Assembly (NCBI RefSeq): GCF_964019385.1
Contig: NC_088654.1
Span: 5,353,597 to 5,417,596 of the forward strand
DNA: 64,000 bases
From: Sycon ciliatum
Lineage: Eukaryota > Porifera > Calcarea > Leucosolenida > Sycettidae
Direction: 5' to 3'
The notes under the pieces were generated by a model, which saw only the letters and a program-made list of their open reading frames with translations, did not search any database and had not been told where the DNA came from. The position numbers and the translations under genes are program-made. Positions 9,155-21,867 of this stretch are shown here, piece after piece. Every line of letters starts with the position of its first letter. The stretch's first letter is position 1.

Positions 9155-11604
9155 GTGAAACTAATAGCATAGTATACACTCCTGCAGTAAAATATTGAAC
9201 TTCTCTTCCTCAAGTTTAAGACGTACACGAGCAAAAATATATCATAGTTGGTCCGAGCAGTAGACCAAACGGAAGGGAGGAACAAAACAACGAATACTTC
9301 AAAGTATGTGCAATTGGTTCCGACACATTAACAAAGAGTGGAGCAACACGATGACGAGATTGTTCGTTTTACAAGCACAATGAATTGAATTGTTGAGATT
9401 ATGGATAGATATGAAATACTTGGAAGGGTCAACACGACTGTCTATTCAATACCACACAATACGGGCAATTTACTATGTACGAGATAAACTGCAAACGGAT
9501 TTATAGCCTGAAATGAAGACTGTATATAGAAATACCGCTGTAATGATAGCACCTGAGCGCAAATTCCAATATCAATCGGTTCCTTTAAGAGCCCATGTAG
9601 TCTAGCATGGTTTGCGAGCATCTCATCAATGAAGCAGGATATAGCTGCCTCGTGCGTATCCTTGTACTTCACTGACGTTAATTGTGTGTGATCATCGACA
9701 TCATTATGCGAGTAGTCACGGGCACTGTTAGCTTCCTTAGAAAGATTGATGGAGGAAGATTTGTAAATGATCTGGCTTCCTGGTTGTAACCACTTTTGTA
9801 AAAATGCGTGCATGCCAGAAAGGTCAACAGAACGGTCCAGCAGGGTCACAGCAAAGTTAGTGTTCATCTCTAACGCAATAATCATGTTAAATTCGGCATA
9901 GGGCTTGAAAACATCCAAATATACTAGATTCAAAGGTCCAAACTTCAACTTCTTTCCAAGCACTTCGACGCATTTGGAGGTTATCCAAAGATAAGATCTT
10001 GCTTTCGATATAATCTCCACTTTGCATTAGGTTGGTAGGTCAAATAATGTGAAGAAGCCTAGCACAATCTCCATGAGCTTTCCTGGGGCACTGGAAAGAT
10101 TTGATTTAGCTACGACCTGCCATGCAGACCTGCAACGATTGCAACGCCACTGATAGCCGCCTTTTGACGATGGATGAACATATATCCTGGCTGGTAATTC
10201 GCATAGATTACATTGAATTTCATTACGAATCACCTTCCTTCTCGCCAAGAAGCGTAGCAATGACTCGTTGTCCTGTATATGTGCCGAAATATCCTTCCAA
10301 GAGTACTCTTCCTCCTCGTCCTCCATTATTGTTTTTGGTTGCACAATCTGGGTTCCCTCTAAACGTGCATAGGCTGCTCCACAGAAAGAAGCCGAGTCTT
10401 GGAAACCGAAAATCATCTTGGCGGCCGACAGTGTCACAATAAACGTTAATTAACAGAGATCCAGTAAGTTGACCATAAAGGCGTTAAACCAGTTATCTTA
10501 TATTGTTGAACTAGCAATGTCACCTGAAGCAGAGTAACATTGAGGCAGATAATACCGTTCGCGATCTTGATGGCATTAATTATTAATTTTAACTACGGCT
10601 TCAAATCGGCGATGACAACCTTCCTGGATACTGTTGCTTCTACGATTTCCACTAGCTATTCTTGTCTGGACGTACAACGACTGATGGTGAAACAAAGGCG
10701 TGTTTACTCGTCCATTTCGCTCTTAGCCCGCCGGTGTTGTAAGTTTCACAGTAGAGCACTATTTCCTCCGCCTCAGGGGAAAAGTCAGCTTCCAGTGACT
10801 GAAACCACTTGGCAACGTCTCCCCGCGGAATTAATGCAAGATTCAAATATGATATAATTATTATAGCGCTGGCATCAGCGACATGTTTTCGATGAAACTT
10901 TTATTCGGTGAAACTGCTATATTTGGAAGCATTCAAATGCGATAGTTATATTATTATCGATGTCATCATCATGTTTTCGTTGAAACTGCCATTCGGGAAA
11001 ACTGCTATTCTGTGAATGGAAATTCTGTGAACATGCCCTTGAAGAACCTGTTTTCTGTGAACCTGATTTTCGATGAAGTGACCAGTCGCTAAATCTGACA
11101 CTCTATGACATGTCTTTTAGTGGAACGTCGGTCTGTGAATGATCGTTCTATGAACGCGTTTTCGGTGAACCGTCGGGATACCACTTACGTAATGAGTGAA
11201 AATCGACACATCGTTTTGAAGGCTACATTTCAATCTTTACAATTTTGTATCTTCCAAACTTTGATGGATTAGAGGTTCACGCGCACTTGCCATTTTCTAT
11301 AATGTTTTATCCCCATTCCTACCGCACTAATATTCAATGAAAACCTTCGAGCATTGGTCTAATTTGATAATAAGAAGAGGAGGAAGATTGAACACTGTTG
11401 AATCTCGTTGCCTGCTCCCAAAATCTCCCCTACATATCACGCAGACCGCCAATCGTACTCATTTGGCGGGACTGTGTCCATAGTAATAGCCTACGCAGTT
11501 GCTGGACTACTCGAAACACGGATGCAGATTTCGAAGCTCTGCATGAATGTTTGTGACACGCCTGTCTAAGGCAAGGAAGCCTGAGTCAGAAGTGACCTGG
11601 TGAT
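9155..11604 (-). repeat. Tandem unit 3, duplicate of unit 1
   Basis: Near-identical to 1085-3572 across gene and flanks. Differences include a roughly 23-bp deletion at the end of the coding region, a small deletion near 11325 and a few insertions in the 5' flank. Confidence 0.8.
9442..10416 (-). pseudogene. Merlin-like zinc-ribbon gene, copy 3 (premature stop)
   Basis: Starts at the conserved ATG 10416 and reads in frame with copy 1, with an intact zinc ribbon (CNLC...CNRC). A TAA at 10027-10029 replaces the Ser codon (TCG in copy 1) after 'LFDLPT'. The downstream frame stays open to a changed C-terminus, because a deletion near 9480 removes the 'SFLRE' segment. No TATA block. Compared with copy 1 it has very few other changes, so inactivation is recent. 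Confidence 0.8.
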
Positions 11605-13035
11605 AGCCTTAGTGGAAGGGTAAGTGTAGGCGAGCCGTGTGGTTCCGGTCACGTGGTCAATTTCCAATACTGTGACTACTTTTATAATTATGTCGTTTCA
11701 GAGCTTGGTGCGTATTCTCGGCGCCCTGGCTAGGAGCCCACACAGAGATCCGGATGCCTCATTGAAGCGAAGGCAAGCTAGCAGTGCGGAGTCATCGCCA
11801 GGAGCTCCTGTGACTGCCTAACCAATGCCATCCTTCGACCTTGGAGAGTTCTCCGACCATTCAGTTGAGAATGCCCTCAGTGGGTCGGAGATTACGAAAT
11901 CAGCTTTCAAACCTGTCGCTACCTGAGGCTCCCCTTCCTTTTTGGACCATCATGGTGGTGGTAATATCGTAAGTACCGATTATCTCGTGAATGACATTCG
12001 GACATGCATGAGTGCAATGATGGAGGAGAAGCTTGGTGTGGTTCTAAGTGGCGTTGATGACATTCGCCAAGAACTGAGAGCGGTTCGTAGTTCTTTGGAT
12101 GCTCGACTAACCGCCCTGGATAAAACGATGAACTGTACCGAAAAGTCACACTTGAATGTACTATGTACGGCACGAGATTTGAAAGACAGCGTACGGGATC
12201 TAGAAGGGAGCATGGGTTTCCTGTCTGCCAAGTATGATGAAGTAGAGATACAAAGAAAAACCGAAAGCAGCAGTCAAGATGTGCAAAGGGATGCAGTACG
12301 CTCACTGACGCATCGCATGGACAATGTGGTCAAAAGCACTGATCAAGCTTTGGCCAACATTAACTGACGTTCAGGACCAAAGAGCGGCTGCTTTGGTAGT
12401 TGAAGCTGCAGACACGAAGAAGATCTGCCAAGACCTGGATAGACGAGTAGAGGTCCTCGAAACCCCAAACCCGACCCCTAGCGAGACCGTTACCGTGCGT
12501 ACTTTGGCGAGTACCATAGCGGTCACATCTCCTTCCACTCGTACTGTGTGTGTGCGGGTATTGCATTATGAATTGGTTGAGTAGATAGTTCCGGAATTAA
12601 TTCCGTGTTCGATATTGTTTATTTTTATTTTTTTACATATTTTTATTTCATTTTATTCGTGTTCGATATTGAATTTTTATTTATTTATTTTTTACAAATA
12701 TTGTTTTTAATCCATTTCTCATTTTTCATTCGTGTTGGGTTAACCTACTCATTGTACTGATACATGGTGATGATTGTGCTTTGCTTTGCCCGTAAAAGAG
12801 GCCTTCCCTATCATCAGACAACAAAACAAAAGAAAAAAAAGAAAACAATCACTTCCACTCCTACTCAAGGTCCTCGAATACGTGTCAAAGAAGCGGCCCC
12901 AGCTGTTGCGATTGAGGAGCATTTCGAGCTCTTCCAGAGGCAAAACAAGGCCGTACTGTACGGCCTGAAGGAGGAAACACCCGCGAAAGTGCGGCATGCA
13001 GATGGCTGTGTGAGTGCGGCATGCAGATGGCTGTG
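11605..13035 (+). mobile_element. LINE ORF1 remnant with an inserted retroposon
   Basis: From the ATG at 11690, broken frames encode a long coiled-coil protein (11942-12367 and 12324-12540) typical of LINE ORF1, then 'KNKAVLYGLKEE' at 12945-12975. Between them, about 12541-12850 is foreign. It is flanked by CTTCCACTC on both sides (12532-12540 and about 12853-12861) and ends in an A-rich tail, so it is probably a LINE/SINE copy. The fragment stops at 13035 where the next element begins. A GTGCGGCATGCAGATGGCTGTG motif occurs twice at 12989-13035. Confidence 0.55.
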
Positions 13036-13330
13036 TTAAAGGGGAACTCCGCGAAAAATGAAAATTTGATATCCTGTAGAGTTTGGGGCGCTGAGTCGAA
13101 TGGTCTTGGTCCGACGTCTCTACGACAAAGCGTTCTTGAGATATTTCAATTTTAGCCACGCCTCCATACCAATGTTTGTGTGACGTCATTGTGGCATGGT
13201 GCGAAAATACTTGGATTTTGAATCTCACTTTCTTCAGGACGAAAGTAACTTCAGAAAGTAGGTTGCCAATTCACCTGAGCCGCTGCTATGCCAAATTGTT
13301 GTGTTGTTGGTTGTGCTAGTATCACGACAA
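13036..13330 (+). mobile_element. 5' end of a TTAA DNA transposon with a THAP-like start
   Basis: Begins TTAA-AGGGGAACT at 13036. At 13288 an ATG opens 'MPNCCVVGCASITT', the classic beginning of a THAP zinc-binding domain, but the frame closes after eight codons. TTAA target plus THAP points to Kolobok. The rest was lost or displaced by the LINE that follows. Confidence 0.5.
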
Positions 13331-13402
13331 GCATTTTTTGTAGTTGACGAGTGTGGTTGCGAGTTTTTTTACGTCTGACGTCTTGCTCCCCCAACCGGGA
13401 GC

Positions 13403-14615
13403 ATGGCGTCCATTGACTTCGGAATTTTGGATAGTGAAGGCTTGGGGTCACTGGCAAAGGCCAATAACGTCAAGTGGGCCGGCCTGAGCCGGGTGCAATT
13501 GGTTGGCGCCTTGAGGGGAAAGTTGCAACCACTGGACGATCAGATCGACACACACAGGGTCACAAAGCAGGCAGGCGGATGTGAATGTACCAGTACTGAT
13601 GCTACTGCGCTAACGAAGATGATGGTTGACCTGATGGAGACGGTCCGAAACCTGGTAGCAGAAGTTTCCGACCTACGAAAAATCTCTCTCGAAAAGGAGA
13701 AAAGAAAAGATGCCGCCATTGCAGAACTCAGGGAGGAGCTTCGCGCCCTGACACAACACCACCAGCCCATCGATGTCTCTAATCGCGCCCTCGACAGCCA
13801 CCAGGATGAGTACTCGTACCGAGCAGCTACAAACATTCCCGCCACGGGTGTACCAGTACCCGCATCCGCACCAACAGGGCTTGAAACCGCAGCTCTGGGC
13901 GAGACGTACGCTAGTCGTACCTTCTCTACACCACGAACAAGCAACGCCAGTCGGACTACCAAGAGTACATAACCCCCCAGAGTGTGCAACTCCACTATGG
14001 GTGCTGTCCCGACAGAATTTCAAGTTGACGTCATTTTGATGATGCAATGCGCACTGTACACGGATTATCAGACGAATCCCGAACCTGTGGTTGACCGAAG
14101 CCGATCGATCCTGTACAAATTATTGGAAAGAAAAACGTGTGATGCGTTGACACCCGTACACATGTTGTAAATCACTGGTGCAAGGAGCATTGCGTCATAA
14201 ATAATGACGTCAACTTGAAATTCTGTCGGGACAGCAGGGTATGTGGGAGTTGCACACTCTTGGGGGGTTATGTACTCTTGGTACTACTGACAAGCCTGTC
14301 AGCACCAAGTACGACTGGTCGATCGTACGTGAAGCCGCCAACCGCCACAGGAAGCTCGCAGATCTGCGTGGAGGTAAGAAAATAACACGCAGAGTTGTAT
14401 TCGTTGGGGGCATCAATATCAACTGCAGTGCTGATGATCTTGTTGCGTACTGTAGAAAGAAGAATGTGGAAGTTACTGGCTGTAAACTGATCCCCTCCAG
14501 AACAGTGTATGGCACGTTGTACGCACATCTGACAGTTGCTGAGCATGACGAAAGAAATGTTCTGGAAAACGATTTCTGGCCCGAGCATGTAACAGCACGA
14601 GAATGGAAGTTCTAG
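13403..14615 (+). pseudogene. LINE ORF1 (coiled coil plus C-terminal nucleic-acid binding region)
   Basis: Reads 13403-13958, then resumes at 14284-14615 after a 323-bp MITE. Removing the MITE and one TA restores the frame (...RTT-TDKPVSTKYDW...). The N-terminal third is unique. A coiled coil follows (about residues 75-120), then a Ser/Thr/Pro-rich linker. The C-terminal block 'RRVVFVGGI..NCSADDLVAYC' to 'DFWPEHVTAREWKF' is shared with the ORF1s at 21509-21865 and 40065-41195. Role: RNA-binding chaperone of the LINE particle, by analogy. Confidence 0.75.
13959..14281. mobile_element. MITE with long terminal inverted repeats, 323 bp
   Basis: The ends read CCAAGAGTACATAACCCCCC and its reverse complement, and the inverted repeats extend about 75 bp with short gaps. 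TA at 13957-13958 and 14282-14283 is the likely target duplication, so Tc1/mariner-type. It interrupts LINE ORF1 and has no coding capacity. Confidence 0.85.
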
Positions 14616-14807
14616 AACCCACCCCTCCCCAATAAATCATAAACTGTGATGTTGAATCCACACGCACCCATCTTTTTTCCCACTAGGACCACATCGACAC
14701 CATCATCTAACAGTGTGTCAGGGCAACTGAACCCAGATGCACCTACCTTCACTCTCCCATCACCATAAAATACCTCAGCCTTCATACCAAACAAACATCC
14801 CCTTCAT

Positions 14808-17703
14808 ATGCGGCTAGCCACAACCAATGCTTGCAGCTGGTATCCAAAGGCCGATGAAATTAATAACATATTTGGTACTTCAGACATGGACATAGGCATC
14901 ACCGAAACCTGGCTAACTCAGAAAATTCCTAACTCTGTATTATTGCCAACTGCCGCTTTTGGCATAGTGCGAAGAGACCGCCCATCTCATGTCGCTCTGC
15001 GTGGCGGTGGTGTTGCTTTCTTACTCCCACCAGGACTCGCCTACGTCAGACGAGCAGACCTCGAGCCTGCCAACACCAACCTTGAAATCCTATGCATTCA
15101 ACTTGAAAATGGCCACAAAGATGTCTATATTTTCTGCTGTTATCGGCCACCAAGGCAGGATCATTCAACCTTCCTCTCTGGTTTGCGTGAGTCCATCTCT
15201 TCCATTACGGACACCACGGCTTCCATTATCATCCTCGGTGACTTTAATGCTCTGCACAACGAATGGTATAGGCAGGACCCGAACACTGCTGCTGGAAGAT
15301 GCCTTGTCGAACTGCTGGATGATACTGGTTTTACACAACTTGTACGCGACCACCCAACACGTGTCTCCGCCACAGGTCAGAGCTCTTCTCTCCTGGACCT
15401 TGTTCTCTGTAACCAACCATTACTCATCCACAACCTCACCACACTTCCCCTGTTTCTGATCACTGTCCTGTGGTATTTGATCTCGCAATACAGACTCGTT
15501 CCCAGCAACCAGTGCACTCTGATTTGCTCGTGAACAACTATGCAGCCACAGACTGGCCCGCACTTAATAACCACGTTTGGAGCCTCCCTTTTCTCGCTGC
15601 TGTACAAGAAGCCAGTAGTACAGATGAAGCATGGGTCTCCTGGCGAACACTAGTTGACACAGCCATATTATCTTTTGTTCCGAAGGTTCAAAAACGAACA
15701 AATCGTTATGGAAAGCCTTGGTTCACCTCTGTGCACCATCGCCTTCGTCAACGTCGAGATCGACTATTTGCTGCAGCAAAACGTGTCAATACCCCTGAGT
15801 GCTGGGCTGCTTATCGCATTTCAAGGAACTGCCTCGTCGCTGCCATCCGTAAAGCTAAACGTCACTTCTACGACCAGATGTCAGATGGCCTTCATGCAGA
15901 TCGAGGATCTTATGACTGGTGGAAGAGAGTCAAGAAAATGTGCCACATCAATTGTCCTCACACCGCTATACCTGATATACAAGGAGTCGATACCTTAGCG
16001 GTTACCGACCCTGAGAAAGCGAACATCTTCTGTCAACAGTTCGCCAAGAATAGTCAAGCTACACCGTCGTCGGATGCAGATCATCGTGATCTCGCCATGC
16101 CTTCTTCTTCGGAAACATTTGCCATCCGCCCTCTGTCTATCGTAGAAGTATTCAAGGCACTGTCGACCCTAAGTGTGCGAAAGTCTACAGCTGGCAGTCT
16201 TCCTAACAGGATCGCACGAGAGACAGCAGAAGTGCTCGCCCAATCCCTCACTGCTCTCTTTAACCGCTGCACCACTTACCGATCCCAACCCCTTGAGTGG
16301 AAAGTTGCAATCGTTACCCGAATTTACAAGGGTAAGGGAATTCGCAATGACCCTGCTAACTACGGGCCGATATCTCTGCTGAATGGTGTGGTAAAATGCT
16401 ACGAAGCGTTAATCAGCCGCCAGGTGTACGCGTTTGTAGCGAAACAAAACTACTGTCGCCGCAACAGTTCGGGTTTCGCCACCACCGAAGCACGGTTGAC
16501 CAACTTGTGCATATCACATCAACTGTCAGCTCTGCATTTGATAACCTGGCCCAGTGTGATGCCGTCTTTCTCGATTTCTCGAAGGCATTTGATCGTACCA
16601 GCCATCGCCTCCTAGCCTTATGTCTGTCCGGTTGGTGTGCACCTGACTCATTCGCGTGGCTGATGGACTTCCTGGAAGGCCGATCGATGTCTGTGCGGGT
16701 CGGAACCTCCTTATCAACCCATATGTCGCTCACCGCTGGTGTGCCACAAGGCTCCCACCTAGGCCCTCTATTATACAACCTTTCTATCAACTCCCTTCCC
16801 GGCATTCCCCAATCCAGGGATCTGACTCTGTTTGCGGATGATTCCAACATGGTCTGCGTTTCTCCGCCTACTGTCGTACCCGCCGCGAACACTGCCTCCC
16901 TGCAACTAGACCTTGATAGATGTGTGAACTGGTCCCATAAAGCTGAAGCAGTTTTCAATGCTAACAAATGTGTCCATGTTCCCTTTTGCAGACCTAAATC
17001 AAACCCACCTGATCCCAGGACCGTCACCATGGCCGGTACGTTACTGACCCAGCCCTCTTCCCACCGCCATCTGGGCATCATCCTCACTCCTTCACTCAAT
17101 CTGTCCAGCCATATTCAACACATTACCACCAAATTTCGAGGTCGGATTTTTCTTTTAAACCACATGTCCAACTTCCTTCCTTTTCCTGCTGTGAATCTTT
17201 TGTATAAATGTTATGTTCGTCCCCTCCTTGAATATGCTGTTCCCGTTTGGATGTTTTCCGTTTCAGCCACCATGTCCACAACCCTTGAAAAACTGCAGGC
17301 TACTGCTGCTAGAGCATACTTAAATATTAAACTCAAGCGTCGGCCTGACTGCACGACTTCCAAAGAAGACCTCAATGTTCTGTCCTCTTGGGAATCGTTA
17401 GCATGGCGACGGCAGATTCTTGGCTTTGTCTATTTCCACCATGTATTCTCCCAATACCCCTCCTTGTTGTCTCAATTCCAGCTACCCTCTTCCCAAAGCA
17501 GTCGTCACCCTTCATCCATAATTCTTCCTAAAGCTGGCACCTTCTTTCGTAAATCAACCCTTTTTTGTTTGAGTGTTGCCTGGAATAAACTTCCTGAAGA
17601 TATTCGTTCACTCTCTACAACAGCGAAATTTAGTATTGCTGTTCGTCGGTATCATTCGCAATCTATGTTTTCTTTGAAAGGTATTCCTGACTTTTGTGTC
17701 TAG
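14808..17703 (+). pseudogene. LINE ORF2: endonuclease and reverse transcriptase, two frameshifts
   Basis: The first segment (14808-15452) is an APE-type endonuclease: 'ITETWL', 'RRDR..HVALRGGGVAFL', 'CCYRPPRQ', 'ILGDFNALHNEW'. The 'SDHCPVVFDL' block continues in the next frame from about 15450. That frame carries the linker and start of the RT ('NYGPISLLN') to about 16446. The third frame (to 17703) has 'FLDFSKAFDRTSH', 'GVPQGSHLGPLLYN' and the catalytic 'FADDSNM', then the thumb and C-terminal region. Catalytic residues remain visible. It is dead only through two small indels. Confidence 0.85.
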
Positions 17704-18143
17704 GCTAACCACATCTATGATAGTTTCAATAGTTTGTGTATATGTCAGTTATAGTAGTCCGCAATGCTGCTTTTCTAATTCCCATTATGATTAGCATGCA
17801 ATGTACTACCCGAAGTACTGAATTTACTTCTTCTGTACATTATTCTAATGTATCTTCTACCTCTTCTCCCTTACGAACATACTTTCTCATTTTCCATACT
17901 TACTTAGGAGACTCCCTTCGATAGGCATATATTTGCCTCTGGAAGATCCGTGAAATAAAAATCAATGAAACATAATCCTCCTGTGGTTAGTTTTCTCAGA
18001 TTCCCAAAGGATGGAGACCTGGTAAAGCGCGGAGATGTTGCAATGCGTCATGAAAATATCAAGCCCATTTTCGCAGCACGAGCTATGTTTACTCGCTGCA
18101 TTTATAATCCAGAGGAATTTGAGAGCTGAGTTTTGATGATTAC

Positions 18144-18454
18144 GCCGTCCAGGAAAACCCTCATCAGTGTACCAGTGCCCTCCGAACCGTGAGCCTCCAG
18201 CAAAGCGAGCTCAAAAAGCTGCAGCTGAGAAAGCAGGGCGAGATACGTTCCATCAGGATCAGAAGAGTACATCACCCCATCAACTGTGACTGTAGCTAGC
18301 TGATGAACGATATTATCCCAGTAACTTTGCGCATACAAGTACTCAAACTGTCTGAGGGTATCCACAACGCAGGCTGGAAGACGACAACGAACGTGCTTGC
18401 CCACTTTGCCGTGTACATAGTGTGTACTGCCTGTGGGCCGAATAGCGGAGAGAT
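18144..18454 (-). other. Possible host-gene exon, unrecognised
   Basis: A clean minus-strand frame reads 'KVGKHVRCRLPACVVDTLR' and on through a leucine-rich stretch. It is preceded on the minus strand by GTTTTTGTAG, a fair splice acceptor (exon start 18454). A GTAATC after codon GGC (18143) could be a donor. Not related to the LINEs or the array. Residue composition looks like real protein, but I recognise no family and see no second exon. Confidence 0.3.
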
Positions 18455-18720
18455 CTACAAAAACACAGAATGTCATGGAATATGTATGATGAGTGCTTGT
18501 ACACATACCACATTGCTGTACCGTAATAATTATTATAGTCAAATACTCATTTACTCTACAAATGCGCAGTATTGTACCTACCGATACCTACCTGCACTTT
18601 CAGTGGGCGCGCCATACTTATTTTTAGTGTCCACTGGTACAAAGATGGAGGGTCTTGTAGAATTTCCAATAATTGCTGATTTGAAATTGAAATTGAATTC
18701 CAATGATCTGGGGGATGAAT

Positions 18721-19349
18721 ACTGATTAGGACGCGTTCGATTACCTACTAGTGTAACAGGTAGCCGAGTGGTAAGCGCGGTGATATCAACAAGAGTTAGT
18801 TTTATTCTTCTTCTCTCAGGTACACACCTGGGATATAATTATTAGTAAAAGAAGAAGCGGCAAATAAATAACTTTCTCTCCGGTGCACACCTAGAGGTTG
18901 ACTACTTCTTCTTCGAGTTAGCTTTGTCGTTGCTAATAATCTAATCAAAACAGAAATGCGCGGAAGCTTTTATGCAGCAGACGCTGTACGCGTATATACG
19001 GAGATACACTAAATATACATCAGATAAAGTTCCGTATTACTTCCGTATTACTTCCGTACTAGCCAGGCAGGGATACTACACCCTCCCTTCCTACAGATAA
19101 TCGCGCCCTCGTGATTTTCAAATATTAGCGAAGAGTTATGAACACAGCGTCAACCGGAAGATGGCAAATTATATCGGAAATGACAACGTTTAGAGTAGAC
19201 AGAAGAAATGAACTGATAACAAATTATAACATAGAAGTAAAAGCACACCAGGTTCACACGATCTCCCGGGGTCAAAAGGGAAAGAATGGTCCTCCAAACA
19301 GGACGTGATAGAGAGTCTAATTTCTGCACATCGCGGGCTCAAACTGCCA
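18721..19349. other. Spacer with retroposon-like debris, no gene
   Basis: At 18752-18785 'AGGTAGCCGAGTGGTAAGCGCGGT' resembles a tRNA A box, but no B box follows. 18728-18740 resembles the end of the MITE at 63172. Nothing coding. Confidence 0.35.
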
Positions 19350-21508
19350 GGAAATTCACAATTTCAACAAATTCTTCTTCAGGAAATTGGATAGGCTGCG
19401 GTTCACGATTGACTCCATACACTTAGACATTATGGGCAGAAGTGATATTGGTCGGTAGTTTCTGGGGTTCAACTTGGGGCTTTCCTTGTGTACGGGTACG
19501 ACGTTCGCAACTTTCCACATGGCAAGTTGATGACCACTGCAGAAGCACAGGGTAAACAGCTTGGATATTGGCAGGGCCAGAGAGTCGGCACTTTTCTCAG
19601 CACTCTAGCGGGTGCTGCATCAGGCCCTGTGGCTTTACTTGGATTCAGGGCTCAGAGTGTCCGGCGTACGGTGGCTTGGCGGAAGTGGACTGTTGCAAGC
19701 GTATTTGCAGTGCGCTGGCGGACATGCGAGAACGGCCCTGACTGTTCTGCAGTCATCGTCTAGGCTGCACTTCTGGGCAAAGTACTTCCCGATGACGTTA
19801 GCCTTGTCATGGCTTTTGGTGCATTCCATGCCATCGGGGTCAACTAGGACTGGGATCGAGCTGTCCCGGCCATGCCCTCCGACTCGTTTAATCACGCTCC
19901 ACCACTCTCTGTCTTGCAGGCTGCCCGTCCGGAGCCGTTGCTTGACATGGTCGAGATGTCTGGCTTTGGCTCTTGCTAGACATCTTGTTGAGTCAAGGTA
20001 GGCTGGCTTGTATGTACACTGGAGCGCTCCATTTCTGGGGTCATCGCGGAATTTCCGCCAGGCATTGCGCTTTCTGTCAACTGCTGCAGAACATTCTGGC
20101 GTCCACCAGATTGGGTCCTGCGGTCTGGTCTTGAAGACCTTGGATGCTATAAAGCGTTGAATTCCCGCAGTGATTCGCATGGTCAGAAACTCACATGATA
20201 ATTAGGTTAGGGTCGTCGCCGTTTATTGTGTCCCAGTCAGCAGTCCGCAGGAAGGCAGGGAGGCGGGGCCAGTCAGCCCGCTGGTATCGCCATACTGTAC
20301 GAGTGGTGGGTTGGTCTACAGATGCAGTAAGCTATGACAACAGCATGGTCTGATCTGCCAAGAGGTGATTGGGTGGTGGTATACACAGTTCCAGGCACAT
20401 CTGACATGACGAGGTCAAGGATGTTTTCTCCACGAGTGGCTGAGGTGACGTGTTGTCGGAGACCATGTACATAGCACATGCCTTCTGCAGCTTCTCCAGC
20501 AGCCGAGGTGCGTGGACTTCCAAGCCATTCCCGGTTGTGGGCATTGAAGCTCCCTGCCACAATAATGTGTGATCAAGACTTCCTGGCTTTGTCGATGTCA
20601 GATTCCAGCTGGGTGAAGATACTGCAGTCGCTGTCTGCACTCGTCCCAGGTCTGTAGGCAGCACATATGCCAAATTTCATGCCTGACGGTGCAGCAACAC
20701 TAATCCAAAGAGTTTCACACTCAGTGTTGATGTCCAGTTGTTTGTACGCAGTCCCTTCTTTCAGCCATATGGCGAGTCAGCCGCCTTGCGCTGTCCGGTC
20801 TCGACGTATTGGGGGTAATAGCCAGGGATTGAAACTTCCGCAACTGTAGCCTTGTTGGGCGATAGTTTGGTCTCGGTGACTACAGCGATGTCTACATGCA
20901 GGCTTTTCAGAGTATGCTGTAGCTCATCCATTTTGATGTAGATGCTGAATGCATTCGTGAGCAGGAGACGGAGTGAGGGGCCTTAGTTTTCATTGTGACC
21001 GTTGGCGTTGTTTGGGTTGGTGCATGGCCTACATAGGTGGTTGGCTCGTGGGTTTGTGTATCCTGCTGGGGTGGCTGCGCACCATGCTGGTCAGCTCGAT
21101 TTGCATCCGGCGGCAGTGAATCTGGTGACTGTTCCCCAGAGGAACGTTTGTGGCTGTGAAGGGGGGTTACAGGTGTGCAGGCATCAGCAGCGGACAGGCC
21201 ACGACTCGCGCTCAGGAAGTCGTTATTATTATTGTGGCGCCAAGCCCAAGTTGCTGTTGCTCTTGATTATGCTGCTGTGCTTACAGCTGGTTGGTGCTAC
21301 TGTCGCTACTGCTGCTAGGCCGGCTGCTGGTGCTGCTACGGTGACTACTGGTGCTGCTGCCGTGACTGCTGATGCTGCTGCTGGTGTTGTTGTTGGCGTT
21401 TTTGCTGCTGCTGCTGTTGTTGTGCTTGTTGTGGCTGCTGCTCTTGCTGCTGCTGATGCTTTTGGCCGCTTTTGCATTTGTAGAGGTGTGTAATCTCTAT
21501 GGCCTGCA

Positions 21509-21867
21509 TTAGAGCGGCCTTGGCCAGAAATTGGCTGACATCACTGTCAGCTGGCAGGTGGCATCAAATGATATCCTGGCGGACACTCGCCCGTTTCTGG
21601 CTGTGTGTAGGCTGCATTGGTGGGCTTTGACAGGCGTCCCCACGCTTTCCAACCTACGGTGTACAAACTCAGTCAGGCTATCCACCGTGCAGTCGGGGCA
21701 TAAGGTGCCAACAAAGAAAACCGATCGCTTCTTTCTTGGCGGGCCCTCGGCAACTAATTTCCAACTGTCATCCTTGATGACGGCCAGGATAGGTTGGCTC
21801 TTCTCGCAGCTTGATTGCACAGGCTCAGGATCGAGCCAGCAGTGTCCTCTAGGACCTATTATCACTA
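21509..21867 (-). pseudogene. LINE ORF1, C-terminal part
   Basis: Reads 'RSVFFVGTLCPDCTVDSLTE' to 'SANFWPRPL', matching the conserved ORF1 C-terminal block of the LINEs at 14.3-14.6 kb and 40.1-40.4 kb (xVFFVGxxxxxCxxxxLxxxxx to xFWPxxL). Cut off from its coiled-coil half by the nested insertion just upstream. Confidence 0.65.

Larger units (their letters stand above)
13331..17970 (+). mobile_element. CR1/L2-like LINE, nearly full length, decayed
   Basis: 5' leader, ORF1 (split by a MITE), ORF2 with endonuclease and reverse transcriptase, and a 3' end. The 3' end is a small hairpin (AGGCATATATTTGCCT, about 17923-17938) followed by GTGAAATAAAAATCAATG. It has a few frame breaks but good protein similarity, so moderately old. 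Confidence 0.85.

Noticed and set aside
18752-18790. tRNA gene
   Set aside because: A-box-like sequence only; no B box and no cloverleaf could be drawn. Probably SINE debris.
21002-21493. 163-codon Ala/Val-rich protein
   Set aside because: Shadow of a GCT/GTT-rich low-complexity stretch inside the minus-strand LINE.
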